Part shown: positions 34,768 to 48,877 of the stretch, one piece after another
How positions within the stretch are numbered: the first letter of the stretch is position 1
How the letters are laid out: the number at the start of each line of letters is the position of its first letter
From: Taxawa tesnikishii (nom. ined.)
Lineage: Eukaryota; Ascomycota; Dothideomycetes; Dothideales
Direction of reading: 5' to 3'
Assembly (NCBI GenBank): GCA_030247885.1
Contig: JAPDRO010000020.1
Location: 434,001-498,000 of the forward strand
DNA length: 64,000 nt
Notes under the pieces: generated by a model
Seen by the model: the letters and a program-made list of their open reading frames with translations, nothing else
Told to the model about the DNA's origin: nothing
The model's database searches: none
Translations under genes and position numbers: made by a program

Positions 34768-36407
34768 CTACGCCTTAGCAATCCAGCCCGACCAAACAAA
34801 GAAGTCGAACAGCTTTTCACTCTTCTTCTTCTCCAAGTGACATATGTCCTTGACGTTCATCTTCTTCAGGCTGCCGCCGGACTTCATGGCTTCACGCATA
34901 ACGGCGTCCTTGATGACCACATACGCCTTTGGCTGAATGCGCAGCGTCTTGCATACCTCCTGCTCCGGCTCCGTCAACAGCTGGAAGTCCGCCGTGTTCT
35001 CGCTGTTGAGAACCAGCGGCGTAACGCTCGGCAGCGGTGCTAGAGGGAAGCGCTCCGGCTTGGCAATGGTGCCGTTGGGATGGCCGTGCGGAAGCTGCTT
35101 GCCCGACTCACCCTTGACGCTGGGTGACGCCGAGAGCGGAGGCGTCTGCAGTCCCGTGGGTGGCCTGAGGGGTAAGTCGGGTCCGACGAGGGCTGAAGCG
35201 GCTGAGGTGGGCTCGTGCTGGTTAGGCTTGGGACGACTCTGAACGGCAAACCGATCCATCGACGTATTGTTGGCCGCGCGAGCGAGCCGTGCAGCCTTGT
35301 CGATTTCGTACTTTTCGCCACTTTTGAGGTCGCTGATCTGCATGCGCCTCCACTCCTGTAGCTGTGCAATCGCTTGGCGTAGGTTGTATTCGTACTCGAC
35401 GCCGCTGGAAAATTGTTCAAAGTCAGAATGATCCATCATGCGCGCGAAGGGCTTAAGCTTGTTATGCAAATCTCGCTCCTCCTTGGTGCGCTTCTTGTCT
35501 TTGGCTGTGTTTGCGCGGTACTCCAACAGGTTGTGCTCGAATAGAATCTTCTTGCGATCCACACGGGCGGTCAGGCGGTGATTGTAGATATCCATGACAG
35601 TCATCTTGAGTTCCATTTCCGGTTCGAGTTCACCGGTGCGAGGGTTGATGCCATCTCCGGGCTCAAACTGCATATGCTGTACGGCCTCTTCTGCTTCATT
35701 GAAGTACTCGGTTTCAAACTCTAGACGTCCCGGCATGTACCCTTGGACTTCATGACAAGAGGGTACACTTGACGTCGGCTTCTGCTTTGGATCCGTAGGC
35801 GGCTGGTTCTTCTGTGCCTCCTTGCGCTTCTCTATCCGCCGCTTCTTGCGCGCCTGGAACTCTTCCCTCGGTATCTCATCGGCCAATGTGGCATCCTGAG
35901 GGCTGGCGCGTTCCGGCAAGGGAAACTTGGAGCTCTCGATGTATGTCTTGATGTAATGATCCCGGACCTCGTCCTTCTGCCGAAGCCCTCCGATGTGGTC
36001 TGCGATCTCCGCCCATGACCCCAAACCGTATGTTTCTGCTCCCTCTAACAATAGCAACTCTTCGTCTGCGCCCCAGTCCTTGGTGAATATAGGTATGGAG
36101 TGTTGTTCGATAACGTGGAAGGCATGAGTACTGGGATCGTGCTTGCCGGAGGACTTCCCTTCGGAGAAGCAAGGTACACAGAGATCGTAGTCACCGCAAG
36201 CTTCGTCGGCGCACTTTATCCGCACCTGAAGGCATGTATCAGTGCCGGCTTGCAATCTACTGCACGGGCCAAGTTCACCCAAGTGAAGTGAGGGGGATCA
36301 CGGATTGTACATACAGTGGAGGTGATGTCCGCGGCGCACACGTCGCATATGTATTTGATGCCACCCTCTGTCGTGCGGACAGCAGTCTTCTTCTTGATCA
36401 ACCCCAT
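34768..36407 (-). CDS. ADA2: SAGA transcriptional adaptor Ada2
   Basis: Two exons, 36407-36315 and 36225-34768, give 516 residues; the 89-nt intron is phase 0 and splits the zinc finger. The start [16 protein letters not shown] is typical. The ZZ zinc finger runs from [10 protein letters not shown] to [17 protein letters not shown]/Myb domain follows ([19 protein letters not shown]). The middle contains the conserved EYFNEAEE and [17 protein letters not shown] segments. The C-terminal SWIRM domain is about residues 430-516, ending [11 protein letters not shown]. Ada2 activates the Gcn5 acetyltransferase in SAGA. It is divergent from YPK1, with 572 bases between starts. Confidence 0.95.
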
Positions 36408-36979
36408 ATCGCCGCCGTTGTCTGTATCCTCTACCCTGAGCTAGCGCTGGTTGTCGCAAGCGCTCCCTGCACGATATCAAGCGTCCAGGAACGTCGGGGA
36501 GGTTGCAGTGTCCGGGTGATAGATGATAAGTGCTGCCAAGTGACGTAGTATCGTGTTTGCTGCGGTGCGATGCAGGCGCGTGTTGTCGCTTGTGGTCAGG
36601 ACGCCCTTTGGGTCGTTTCGTAGGGCTAAGCTTAACTCCGCGGTGCCAAGAAGGGATCCTGGAGAAGCCGAGCTAACCACCTTTGTAATAAGCGCTCAGC
36701 CTGCGCCTGTTTCACCTTCTGTGTAGCCCACCGCCCCTCCTTCTCCCCTACTTCTGTCCTGTATAAACATTGTTAAGAGACATCCCTCGTGCGACTTTCT
36801 GGAAGTGAGCGTGCGCACAACTCCCCACTTCAAAGTTGCCTCTCAGATCCCCCTTGCCTGTCAGAGGCTGTCAAACATCATCCCCCCACCGACACCTCGG
36901 AACCGTTCCAACTTTATCTCCCGGTTTATCGTAAACACGTCCCACCACCGCACTTTTCCTAAGAGACACCACAGTCAAC
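36408..36979. promoter_or_regulatory. Divergent promoter, ADA2 / YPK1
   Basis: 572 bases between two divergent start codons. A pyrimidine-rich leader precedes the YPK1 start, as is common in fungi. No specific factor site is claimed. Confidence 0.5.
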
Positions 36980-39168
36980 ATGTCGTGGAAGCTCACCAAG
37001 AGTATGCAAATAACGGCCGAATGAAAAACGACATTTGCTGACAATGTTGCCCAGAACTCAAGGAGACGCACCTGGCGCCCCTAGCCAACACTTTCAGCAG
37101 ATCCTCCTCAACGTCCACCATCACAAATGAGCCAGCCAAGCCTACGAGTCCTCTTTCTAGTTCCTCCACCCTAACCAACGACACAAATGGCATTGGTACA
37201 CAATATTATTTTCTCTACAATGAGTGTGTGCTGACGTAGTATAGCTGCCACCTCCCAAGCCAACGACGCCCCTCCTCCGCCGCCACTCAAGCCTGGTATC
37301 CTAATCATTACACTTCACGAAGGCCGCGGTTTCTCCTTGCCAGCAGGCGCCGAGTCAGCATTCCAACCGCGACATGGCAGTTCGCTCTCCTCAGGCGGCG
37401 GTTTCTCGGTAGCAGGGTCGATGCGACCCGGCTCGTCATCCGTGAACCAAGGTAGCTACGTCGGATCATACGCAGGTGGAAGACCACAATCCGCTGCTGG
37501 AGGCATCAATGCAGTGCCATCCATTCACGGTCGATACTCTTCGAGATACCTCCCTTACGCGCTTGTGGATTTCGATAAACAACAGGTTTTCATCAACGCA
37601 GTTTCGGGAACACCAGAGAACCCAGTATGGGCCGGAGAGAACACGCAGTACAAGTTCGATGTCTCCCGCGTCACGGAATTGAACCTGTCGCTGTACATCC
37701 GCAACCCTAATGCTTCGCCAAACGCCGGTAGGAATGAGGATATTTTCATCGGCACTTGCAGAGTCAATCCGCGGTTTGAGGAAGTCAAGCCATACGAAGA
37801 AGATCCCAAGCTCAGCAAGAAGGACCGGGAAAAGGCGGCAGCAGCGTTTGCGGAAAGAGAGAGGACTCGGGGTCAAGCCGGGGTTGAGTGGAAGGACATA
37901 CAATACGGTACAGGAGCCTTAAGAGTCGGCGTCAAATTTGTGGAGAACAGACAGAGATCACTGAAGATTGAGGATTTTGAGTTGCTGAAGGTGGTCGGAA
38001 AAGGCAGTTTCGGCAAGGTCATGCAAGTACAGTAAGTTCATTGCCTGAAAGACCGTTCGTGATGTAACCGCTAACAATGCATGCTTAGGAAGCGCGACAC
38101 CCGCCGCATCTACGCCCTGAAGACCATTCGCAAAGCCCACATCATTTCTCGATCAGAAGTCGCACATACACTTGCCGAACGCTCGGTGTTGGCACAGATC
38201 AACAACCCCTTCATTGTCCCGCTCAAGTTCTCCTTCCAGTCACCGGAGAAGCTCTACCTTGTTCTGGCCTTTGTTAACGGTGGAGAGTTGTTCCATCACT
38301 TGCAGAAGGAGCAACGGTTTGACATCAACCGGTCGAGATTCTACGCAGCAGAGCTTCTGTGCGCACTCGAGTGTCTGCACGGTTTCAACGTCATTTACCG
38401 TGATCTGAAACCCGAAAACATCCTGTTGGATTACACCGGCCACATCGCACTCTGTGATTTCGGTCTGTGTAAGCTCGACATGAGAGACGAAGACAGGACA
38501 AACAGTATGTGCCCTTTTCAATAATTCATAAAAAAACTATGCTAACACACTCAAGCTTTCTGTGGCACTCCAGAGTACTTGGCACCTGAGCTGCTACACG
38601 GTACTGGCTACACCAAGACCGTCGACTGGTGGACACTCGGTGTCCTCCTTTACGAGATGCTTACGGGATTGCCACCATTCTACGACGAGAACACTAACGA
38701 TATGTACCGGAAGATTCTGGCAGAGCCGCTTCACTTCCCAGGACCTGAGATCGTACCGCCAGCAGCACGCGACTTGCTCAGCAGACTTCTTGACAGGGAT
38801 GCTTCCAAGAGACTGGGTGTGAACGGTGCTGCGGAAATTAAGGCGCATCCTTTCTTCCACAGCATCGACTGGAGGAAGTTGCTGGACAGGAAGTACGAGC
38901 CTAGCTTCAAACCCAATGTGGTATGTTTACATTGCGTCTGTTCACCGTGTGAATCGAGCTAAGATATGTTCAGATCGACGAGAGGGATACGGCCAACTTC
39001 GACCGCGAGTTCACGTCCGAGGCGCCAACTGATTCGTACGTCGAGGGACCAATGCTGTCATCGACAATGCAGCAGCAGTTCGCTGGATGGTCTTACAACC
39101 GTCCAGTGGAGGGACTCGGCGACGCAGGTGGAAGTGTCAAAGACCCATCGTTCATGGGCCAGCAATAG
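36980..39168 (+). CDS. YPK1: AGC-family protein kinase, Ypk1/Gad8 type
   Basis: Six exons: 36980-37001, 37055-37195, 37245-38031, 38089-38504, 38556-38920 and 38974-39168, giving 641 residues. Exon 1 is only 22 nt (MSWKLTK plus one base). A Ser-rich N-terminus is followed by a C2-like region (GILIITLHEGRGFSLP). The kinase domain starts near residue 296 with GKGSFGKV, then YRDLKPEN, DFGLCK, the activation loop TFCGTPEY, and APE. The C-terminal AGC tail has a turn motif near SSTMQQ and a hydrophobic motif FAGWSY. In yeast this kinase is phosphorylated by TORC2 and Pkh/PDK1 and controls sphingolipid and membrane homeostasis. All introns are 49-57 nt and in frame. Confidence 0.93.
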
Positions 39169-39882
39169 AGGTGAACCCGGAACTTTTCGGGTGATGATAA
39201 GGGGCGGCTTCTTCTTCATATCCAGCATCAGGGGTGCAATTCAAAGTGTCGACACGGGGCAGACGTTGCCGATATACCTCTTTCGTGTACATTGCCCATG
39301 GTCGATAGCGTGGGCCGACTCAGCTGGTCTGGTTGATGTCAGATGCGGCTAAATCGAAAGCATTGGAAAAGCCATGCGCCAAGACGGTATTTGATTGTGC
39401 CTATGAATAAAGGGCTCGTGCTTGTTGTTGCCGGAGGGGCTTCACCCTCCCTCTACAGGCTGAGCAAAAATGAGCGATGGTGTTCAGCTACATACATACA
39501 CACAGACAGTACACTCGCTCTGCCGTACACGAGCAGGATGATGAGCACGACTTGCATAATCGTCTTGTTCATGCCTTACCCAAGCAGAAGCCCTGCAGGA
39601 AGGCTGCGTCCAGTACCCTGTAGTCGTTCTAATTGGCTCACTCAAGCCCCGCCTTCAGCCGGAGAAATGAGCTCAATTGCCGCGGGGTATGACGAGTTGG
39701 TGAACAGCCAACTTCTTCAACGATTGTTTCGACCCATATACGCCAACGACTATCTCTATCACCTAGTCAAACTTTGTGAGACCGCTCTTCCACTCACATA
39801 TACCTCTTGTCCTCGCTGACTCTTATACCAGCTTCCTCTCTACGGATACCTAACTGACACCCCACCCTATATCACACACAAC
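39169..39882. other. Spacer between YPK1 and PGI
   Basis: YPK1 3' UTR and PGI promoter, with a pyrimidine-rich leader directly before the PGI start. No extra gene. Confidence 0.5.
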
Positions 39883-41715
<1,833 letters not shown>

Positions 41716-42311
41716 GAAGAAAGCGGGAAGATGAGAAGAGCAGATGAGGAGAGGAAAGGAACTTGGAAGCTGTAAGAAGTTGAAGGGGGCGGTGATGATA
41801 TCTTGGAAGGAGAGGAAATATATAGATGCTTATGAATGTGACGGCAAACTCGTACAATTCCTTCGAGAGAGGATTTTCCTGTAACTAAGACTTGCAGGGC
41901 TTCTCGAGTCCCACCTCTACCGCCATATGTCCAGCTTCTGAACACCAGCGAGCCACGGCCACCCTTCTGCAACATACTCCCCTCTAAGTATCAGCTCACG
42001 GCTGATTGTTCAACGGAGGCACATGTTGCAGATCATGTTCATGCAGACGGTGCGGATTAATTCGTGTCACAGAATTTCTGCCCGTGATTGCCCCTGCACA
42101 CATGCCCAAAACTGCAGCACCCAGGGTACCTTGGATGTTGTCTGGATACCTGGGCGACGGTAGCCGCCTTGGGAGTGGACCTGGAGCGAGCTTCGTTGTT
42201 GTCCATGCAATGACGTATCGTACTCGAGTCCTACCGATGCCTCGTCTGACTATTAGAGCTTCTCTTGAGCCGGAGAAGGACTATATAGGCTTGCTGCCAA
42301 ATCGGGCAAGA
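41716..42311. other. Spacer downstream of PGI
   Basis: About 0.6 kb with the PGI 3' UTR. The plus-strand frame 42006-42359 is not supported by any recognisable content. Confidence 0.5.
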
Positions 42312-42920
42312 CTAGCGCTGACCGCCTTCGCTAGTTCCGTTGGGCTCAAAAACACATGATGTCCCGCCGGTTCTTCTTGCTTTCTTGTTCGTCAAGTAAT
42401 GATGGGCGGGAGATGGCGAGATTCGAGAAGAACTACGAGTTTCCATGATGAGGCCAACCCTTGCGTGGTGGCGCCGCTGGTACGCAAGTGTCAGCACCTC
42501 CTTCTGAGAGGCTCCGTCGGTCGCACGCAGCCATGAGCTGATCTTCGAGAAGGATTGGGACGCAGCATCAGAGTACTTCGCCAGGTCGTTGGATGTCTGT
42601 TGGTGCAAAGGGTGCGACTGTGCGTTGTCGTATCACTCGGCCGGCATCTCGATATGCGGGAAACGAGACAAAACAGGATGAACAAGAATCTCTACATACA
42701 GGTCCTCGTCCTTGACAGGCGGGATGCCTCCCTTATAGTCGGAAATGCTGGAGGAGCAAACCAGGCCTAGAACGAATAGCTGTATCTGGCGGTCTCGGAG
42801 GAGGAAGCTGCTGAGCAGCGCCTCGAACATCGGGACGAGATGCTCCTCGTCAACAACGCTAGAGTGATATTCAGGTCGGAAGGTTGGGAGATCCATGCAC
42901 GCTCTATCTGCTAACATCAC
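42312..42920 (-). pseudogene. Unknown protein, reading frame split by an in-frame TGA
   Basis: From 42920 the frame encodes about 95 residues that look like real protein (DEEHLVPMFEALLSS, KGGIPPVKDEDLYVEILVHP, RFPHIEMPAE) and then meets TGA at 42635-42633. The same frame continues open for a further 107 codons with equally protein-like content (SNDLAKYSDAASQSFSK, SWLRATDGASQKEVL). So the stop divides what looks like one coding region. A nonsense mutation, a missed small intron, or two separate short proteins are all possible. I do not recognise the family. It follows the DAK-like gene on the same strand by about 80 bases. Confidence 0.4.
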
Positions 42921-43001
42921 ATTGCCAACACTGTTTCGTCACACACAACGGCATTGACGCTCGAACCTCTCCAAAAAAAACACAGTCAAACAAATCATCC
43001 G

Positions 43002-44331
43002 CTATTGCCTCCATGCCAGAACGTCAACCTTCTCATCCCATAGCTCTAACGCCTGTTCCTCGTCATCGCCTCCCCATGGTCGGGCGGCAGCCTCCAAACC
43101 GTGATCCCGAACCCACTCATCTTCAAGCTCGTCACCAGCGGCCCCAGCGTCAGTCTCTTGACCACGAATCCCCTCGCCCCGAGTTCCGTGACGGCCAACT
43201 CTGCAAACCGAGCCAGAACCTCATCGCTCGTGCTGCCTAAAGTGTTGAGGAGGAGAACGATTTCGTTGTCCTTTGCCCCGTCCGTCGAAGCGGAGGAGGC
43301 GGGGAGAAATTGGAGGATGAGAAAGGAATAAAGGCGCGGTCCTTGTCTTCGACATCGAGGAGGAGGTCGAGCATTTGGCTCGTTAGCGCTTCCGGGGAGG
43401 GGATGGGTGAGATTTGGCGCAGACCCGGTTCGCCGTGCGCGCCCATGCCGAGTTCGATTGTGGCGGGTGGGAGGGTTTGGAGGTCTGTTAGGGTGGCGTT
43501 GGGAAGCGCGACACTGCGGTTCGAGAATCAGCACTGTGTGTCACCGACTCGTTCCTGCCAACGGTCGGGAGGATGAGGGTGATTGACGGATGGTAGATGC
43601 TAGGTGTGGTCAGGATGCGACGACTCAAACTCACCGATCGAACGCCACGCCAATGGTGCCTACGTTGGCAGCAACGTATTCCATAATCTCCGCTACCCGT
43701 TCCAGACTCTCTCCCTTAGCCGCAAGCGCACACGCAGATTTGAGCGCGATGAGATGTCCACTCAACCCCTACGCCCGACCTTCCCACCTTTCTTCCTGCC
43801 CACCGCGACGTCGTCCCCCACAGGGCAGAAGTGCACCTTATACCCCTCTTCTGCGCTCTCGTGATGGCCAACCCGGCATTCAGGATATCGCCCGTATAGT
43901 TCCCGCAAACGACCAAAGTCCCCCTGGCCTCGCCTTCGCCAGGCTTGGGCTGGCACATCCGGATCGCCTCGAAGATCTGCGCGGCCGTCGGCGACGCAAA
44001 CACATTCCCGGAGACGTAAGCGGAGAGGAAATTTGGGCCCACGAAACCTCCGAACATGGGCTCGTGGCCTCCGCCGCTGAAGCCGATGGTGGTGACGTGC
44101 GAGCGCCGGAAGGTGTTGAGGTCGGATCGGTAAACTATCTTGTACTGAGGCGCGTAGGAGAGGTTGGGGTGGAGGTGAGTAAGGCCAGTTAGGGCTTCGT
44201 TGATTGCGTCTGTGAGGGGTTAGAGGGTGTGGTTGGGTGGTGGATGGACGGATAGAGATACCGGCTGGGTCGTTGATGAAGTGAAACGTTTCCTTCGTAG
44301 GAACGGGTTTTGCCTCTGTTTCCGTCGCCAT
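43002..44331 (-). CDS. Dihydroxyacetone kinase DhaK-domain protein (several one-base breaks)
   Basis: Three exons: 44331-44262, 44209-43635 and 43513-43002. The N-terminal FINDP and GFSGGGHEPMFGGFVG (substrate-binding region), VVCGNYTGDILN, and ALKSACALAAKG with VGTIGVAFDR identify a DhaK domain. Later come ELGMGAHGEPG and NEIVLLLNTLGSTSDE. Such proteins bind dihydroxyacetone covalently through a His in the DhaK domain. The ATP-binding DhaL half is missing, so this is a single-domain version ending VDVLAWRQ. The frame breaks four times, each mended by one base: near 43843-43852, in CCCC 43766-43769, between about 43250 and 43330, and in CCCC 43072-43075. The second intron (121 nt) may use another acceptor. 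Function beyond the domain is not known. Confidence 0.78.
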
Positions 44332-44960
44332 GATCGATAGAAGTTTGCCTAGTTATGCCTTGTTGACCTCAATGAACTCGTGAAAGGGATGCAGAGTTGA
44401 GCCGAGGTGTACGCCGACAAAAATCCCTCGAATATTCCAACCACTACAAGTGCAAGAGAATTGGAGGAGAAGAGAAGGAAGAGGAAGAAGTATACTTAGC
44501 TCAGAAATGCTGTTCCATGGCGTCTGTCTCTAAATATGTACTGCCGGAGCTCAATGGCTTGGGTTGATCACTGTTCCCGGTGGGAAACAGAGAAGCGCGG
44601 GGAATGTTTCGTTTCGATGCGGGGTGAAACTGCGCCGGAACTGCCTTTTCGGGTAATCCGAGAGCAGATCCCATTGCACAGATCCGAGACTCAGTCCAGG
44701 ACTCCACTCCATGCGGTCTTTCTAAAGCCACTCCCTTCACGACCCAAACATTGTTGAGACCCCAAGTACCAGTCGTTTATAGCAGTGTCGCTGTACTCTG
44801 GTGAGGATGCGAAGAGTGTGTGACCGGAAGAACACTTTACTTGCTGGTGTACAGTAGTAATCTATACTCAGCCGTATCTTGCTTAAACATCCGGCAAGAG
44901 AGATGTCCGAAGTGCACTATATGCCAGTCCTTCCAAAGCCCTTGGCGAGTCGTGTAGATC
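44332..44960. other. Spacer between PrpD-like and DAK-like genes
   Basis: About 0.63 kb: the DAK-like promoter and the 3' flank of the PrpD-like gene. No further gene. Confidence 0.5.
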
Positions 44961-46359
44961 TCAGATGTTGCCGGCAAGCTCACCAACGCTGTTCACACCG
45001 TGCAAGGCCCAGCATGTTCTGCTCGCCTGTTGCGCGCCTTGCTCACCCAGAACGGGGCTCACTTGATCGATGAACTTGGTTTCCAGTTGAGTATCGGTCA
45101 TCGGAACATCGACGCTTCCAATCGCGTGTTGCACGTGCTTCTTCAGCGCCGAACCGTTTTGCAGAGTCAGAGTAATCTCCGTCTCATCTGCTCCAAGACT
45201 GGAATCGGCAACCGCCTCGATCTTGTCGCGGACGGAGATGATCTCCTCACTCAGTACGACCTTATCTTCGTACTGTGCGGGAGTGGCCTTGCCTAGTACC
45301 AGCCCTACCGCTCCGCCATGGTAGACGCTGAATTTGGCCTGCAGCCCATCTCTCGGCGTCCTCTTGCCTGTCAGCTCCAAGACGAGTGGATGGACGCGCG
45401 CGTGAACGTTCTTGATCTGGCCAGCAGAGATACCCTTTTCCTGCATCTCCCCATGAAGCTGGATGCACCCATCAATCACCGGATGGACGACAATCCCGCA
45501 AGGGAACGGCTTGAATGAGTTCTTGGCTGTCTCCCAGACCTTGCCGAGGCTAGACATCTGCTCGTCCATACTGTTCGACTGACTGACTACGTTGATCCAG
45601 CCACGCTTGGCCTCCAGGGCCTGTAGCGAGCTTGTGTAGCCGTTTTTCGCGAGCACTGCAGCCATCAGGCCATTCTGCGCAGCGCGACCGACGTGGAAGC
45701 ATTTCGTGTCGGAGCCGAACATTTCGCGCAGTCCGGTTACTTGGGTTGCAGCTACACCGATTGCGTGCTGCATTGGCTCCTTCTCGAGTTTCAGCAGCTT
45801 TCCAACAGCCACGGCGGCGCCAATGGAGCCCGTTGTGCTGGTGATATGCCTAGGCAAACGTCAACTCGAGTTCAGTTACAGCATTGTGATTCACGTACCA
45901 GCCGATATCGTAGTGCTTGGGCCATACTCCCAGTCCTACCTTGCACTCAGCCTCGATACCAGCGACAAGAGCAAGGATGAAATCTTCCCCGCTAACGGCA
46001 CCTTGGGCTTCCGCCTGGGCTAGCAGCGCAGAAGCCACGGGTCCAGTTGGATGTATGATAGTTTCCAGGTGAGTATCGTCGTAGTCATGGACGTGAGAAG
46101 CAATGCCGTTAATCAGAGCAGCGTGAGATGCATCTGTGCGAGAGCCGTCGTCTTCTTTCTGGCCGAGCAGACTCGAAGTTGGCTTGCCGAAGAATGGCGC
46201 CAGAGACCTGCGGGCGATCAGTGCTGTCGGATGATTTGAGCCCCCTATGGCACAGCCAGCCCAGTTGTAGAAACTGCGGACAGCAGCTTGAACGACATTC
46301 TGAGGCAAAGACGAGTAGGAGAGGTTGACGGCCCAGTGTGCCAGCTTCTCAGTCGCCAT
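44961..46359 (-). CDS. MmgE/PrpD family protein
   Basis: Two exons, 46359-45899 and 45849-44961, give 449 residues with a 49-nt intron. The family includes 2-methylcitrate dehydratase and cis-aconitate decarboxylase. Recognisable segments are HVHDYDDTHLETIIHPTGP, KHYDIGWH joined across the intron, GSIGAAVAVGKLL, FHVGRAAQNGLMAAVLA, and KPFPCGIVVHPVID. The exact reaction is not readable. The divergent neighbour is an MFS sugar porter. In Aspergillus terreus a PrpD-family decarboxylase and an MFS exporter make and export itaconate, but the transporter here has sugar-porter motifs, so I do not infer that pathway. Start at the first ATG in frame (46359). Confidence 0.88.
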
Positions 46360-47026
46360 GGTTGATGTGGCTAGTATACCAGAAGGTGTCCGTGCGGTTT
46401 CGGTTGCAGTGCTTGGCAGGGACGATAAGCCTTGCGGAGATTCGGCGCGTGGCGCTGGTTCCAATGCAGGGTGGTCGAACCTCTTCCCAAGACCAACAAG
46501 AATGTGATACAATGTTCTTTCAACTCCATCTTGCCCGCAGATGTCTTTCCAATATCAACCCCAGACAAACAAGATTGTCGTCGTCCGATACCGGATGTAA
46601 TGAGTACATCAATCTGTGGAGACTACGTCAAGTAGCATGTGGAGAACACCCCGCGGATCTCTAGCAACTATGGAGAGATGTCATCCGGGTATTACGGCTT
46701 GTGAAGGACAGGGTACTGTTGTGTCTGAGGGGACGGGAAAATGCTTCTCCAACGACAAGCATATACAAGCCTTCACGGAGTTTCGCCGAGAGATCGACGG
46801 CATCAACCCCATGGGTGCACAGCCTCCCTCTGCGGTGCGGAGACTCGAGGTGCACCCCGAATCGAGTAAGTAGAGTAGTACTCTGGTAAGCTCTGTCAAT
46901 CTTCCATCGACGCGCGGCTTGTTTCATTTCCACGTACATTGCTCCGTTTCCTCTCACTACTGCGTCGCGTTTGAAAGGCCAAAGTTGTACTACAGTACCG
47001 AGCAGCAAACGACAACCTCCGCAATC
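46360..47026. promoter_or_regulatory. Divergent promoter, PrpD-like / MFS transporter
   Basis: 667 bases between two divergent starts; the two genes could be co-regulated. No specific binding site is claimed. Confidence 0.45.
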
Positions 47027-48877
47027 ATGCAGAGATACTTCGGCCTACGAGGGCGCTCGCTGAATGCTGCCCTCATATGGGCACTGATCATGCCAGCGTA
47101 CCTGCTTTTCGGCTACAACAACGCAGTCGCAGGAGGTCTGCTCGATCTCCCAGCTTGGGTTGCCAGATTCCCCAAATCGACACCGTGTCCACTATCGGAG
47201 CGCAGAAGTCGCACAACTCGCAAATCCAAGGCACAGTGGTAGCATGCTACACCTTGGGCGCTCTCTTCGGTGCTTTATCATGCACGCTCATCGGTGACTG
47301 GCTGGGCAGGAAGCGGACCATCATGCTCGGTGCTTGCGTTACCTGCATTGGCTCGATCTTGCAGTGCTCATCCTTCTCTTTTGCGCAACTCATCGTGGGA
47401 AGGCTCATCACTGGCGTGGGGTTTGGTATGATAAGCGCTACTGCCCCGAATTGGTGAGTGTACTCTATTCGGCGTATGCTGTGAGCGTGCCCAACTGAAC
47501 CTTCTCTTTTCCAGGCAGACGGAGTGCAGTCGTGCCGGTCATAGGGGTTTCGTTGTCATGCTCGAGGGCCTGGTCAGTCTGTTTTGCGTGAAATTCAGGA
47601 ACTCGGCTTACCCTGGTGCAGTTCATCTCCGGGGATTGACGATCGCAGCTTGGCTAAATTACGGCATGTCGCACACAACCGGTGACGTCTCCTGGAGGTT
47701 TCCTCTCGCATTCTCCTGCTTCTTTGCTGTCATTGTCTTCTGTTCCATGCCACTCTGGCCAGAGTCGGTAAGCAGCTCCTGGTCGCTGTTGAGTGGGTGT
47801 TAAAAACTGCTAACGTGCAGCCACTGCACAGCCCAGATGGCTCATCAAGAAAGGACGCATTGAGGAAGCTCGGTACGTGCTTGCCGCACTCGACGACGTT
47901 CCCCTGGATAGCCCTGAGATTGCCCGTGATGTGGAGGAAATTGAGACGTCGCTGCAAGAGACGGGCAAAGGAAGCTTTAAGGATATATTCCGCAACGGGG
48001 ACGGAAGGTTTGCAAACCGAGCCTTTATAGCAGCAGCTACACAATGCTTCCAACAGATGAGCGGCATCAACGCGCTTGCCTTCTACCAGACGACCATCTT
48101 CAGGACATTTCTGGGTTTGTCCGCAGACACGGCAAGGATTCTGAGCGCGACAGTGTTCACGTGGTAAGTTCTTGACCACCATGGAAATGAATCTTTTCAC
48201 GCCAGTGTTCTGACAAGGTGCATATTAGGCAGACTCTCTGTGCTCCAATCGGCGCCTTCACCATCGAGAAAGTCGGACGCAGAAAGCTCATGATCTTGGG
48301 CGCTGCAGGAATGGGCTTGTGTATGGCAGTGATCTCCGGCTGCACTTCGCATCCCACAAACCACCCTGCAGTCCACGCTGCCATCGCCTTTGTGTACCTC
48401 TTCAGTCTCTTCTTCGTCACGGGCTACCTGGGCCTGGCCTTTCTCTACTCGTCAGAGATATCGCCACTGAGTGTCCGGACGCCAATCACCGCGTTATCGA
48501 CAACCTCGACATGGGTCTTCAACTTCACCGTGGTCGAGGCATCGCCGCCGGGCTTTGACTCGCTGGGGTACAAGTACTTCATCATCTATGCCGTGATCAA
48601 CTGGTTCTTGATCTTGCCGAGTAAGTTCGATCGGATGCCCGTCGTCCCTGTGCGTCAGTGGCTGACCCTCTTTGTTTTTCGCGCAGCCGTGTACTTTCTC
48701 TTTCCCGAGACCCAAGGCCTTCACCTTGAGAGCGTGGATAGGATCTTCCTCGATAGCAAGAACATATTTCAACCGGTCCGTGTTGCGAGAAAGCTGCGGG
48801 CTCATGCGGTAAGGGATGAACATGGCGATATGCAGATTGGGGAGAAGATCGTTGCGGAACGGAAGGAGAAGGTGTAG
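47027..48877 (+). CDS. MFS sugar transporter (two one-base breaks)
   Basis: Six exons: 47027-47453, 47515-47572, 47622-47767, 47832-48163, 48229-48620 and 48687-48877. It is a 12-helix sugar porter of the plasma membrane, about 520 residues. Family marks are GDWLGRKRT (loop 2-3), PESPRWLIKKGR, QQMSGINALAFYQTT, EKVGRRKLMILG and the PETQGL motif after the last helix. Two breaks are present: CCCC at 47170-47173 (needs one more C to read FPQIDTVSTIGAQ) and GGGG at 47631-47634 (needs one more G to read ISGGLTIAAWLNYG). Introns of 49-66 nt keep frame otherwise. Substrate likely a hexose or disaccharide; not decidable from sequence. Confidence 0.85.

Noticed and set aside
43002-48877. DAK-like, PrpD-like and MFS genes as an itaconate or similar cluster
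   Set aside because: The transporter has sugar-porter motifs, no regulator or backbone enzyme is adjacent, and DAK-like function is unrelated. Only shared divergent promoter DNA supports a link between two of them.
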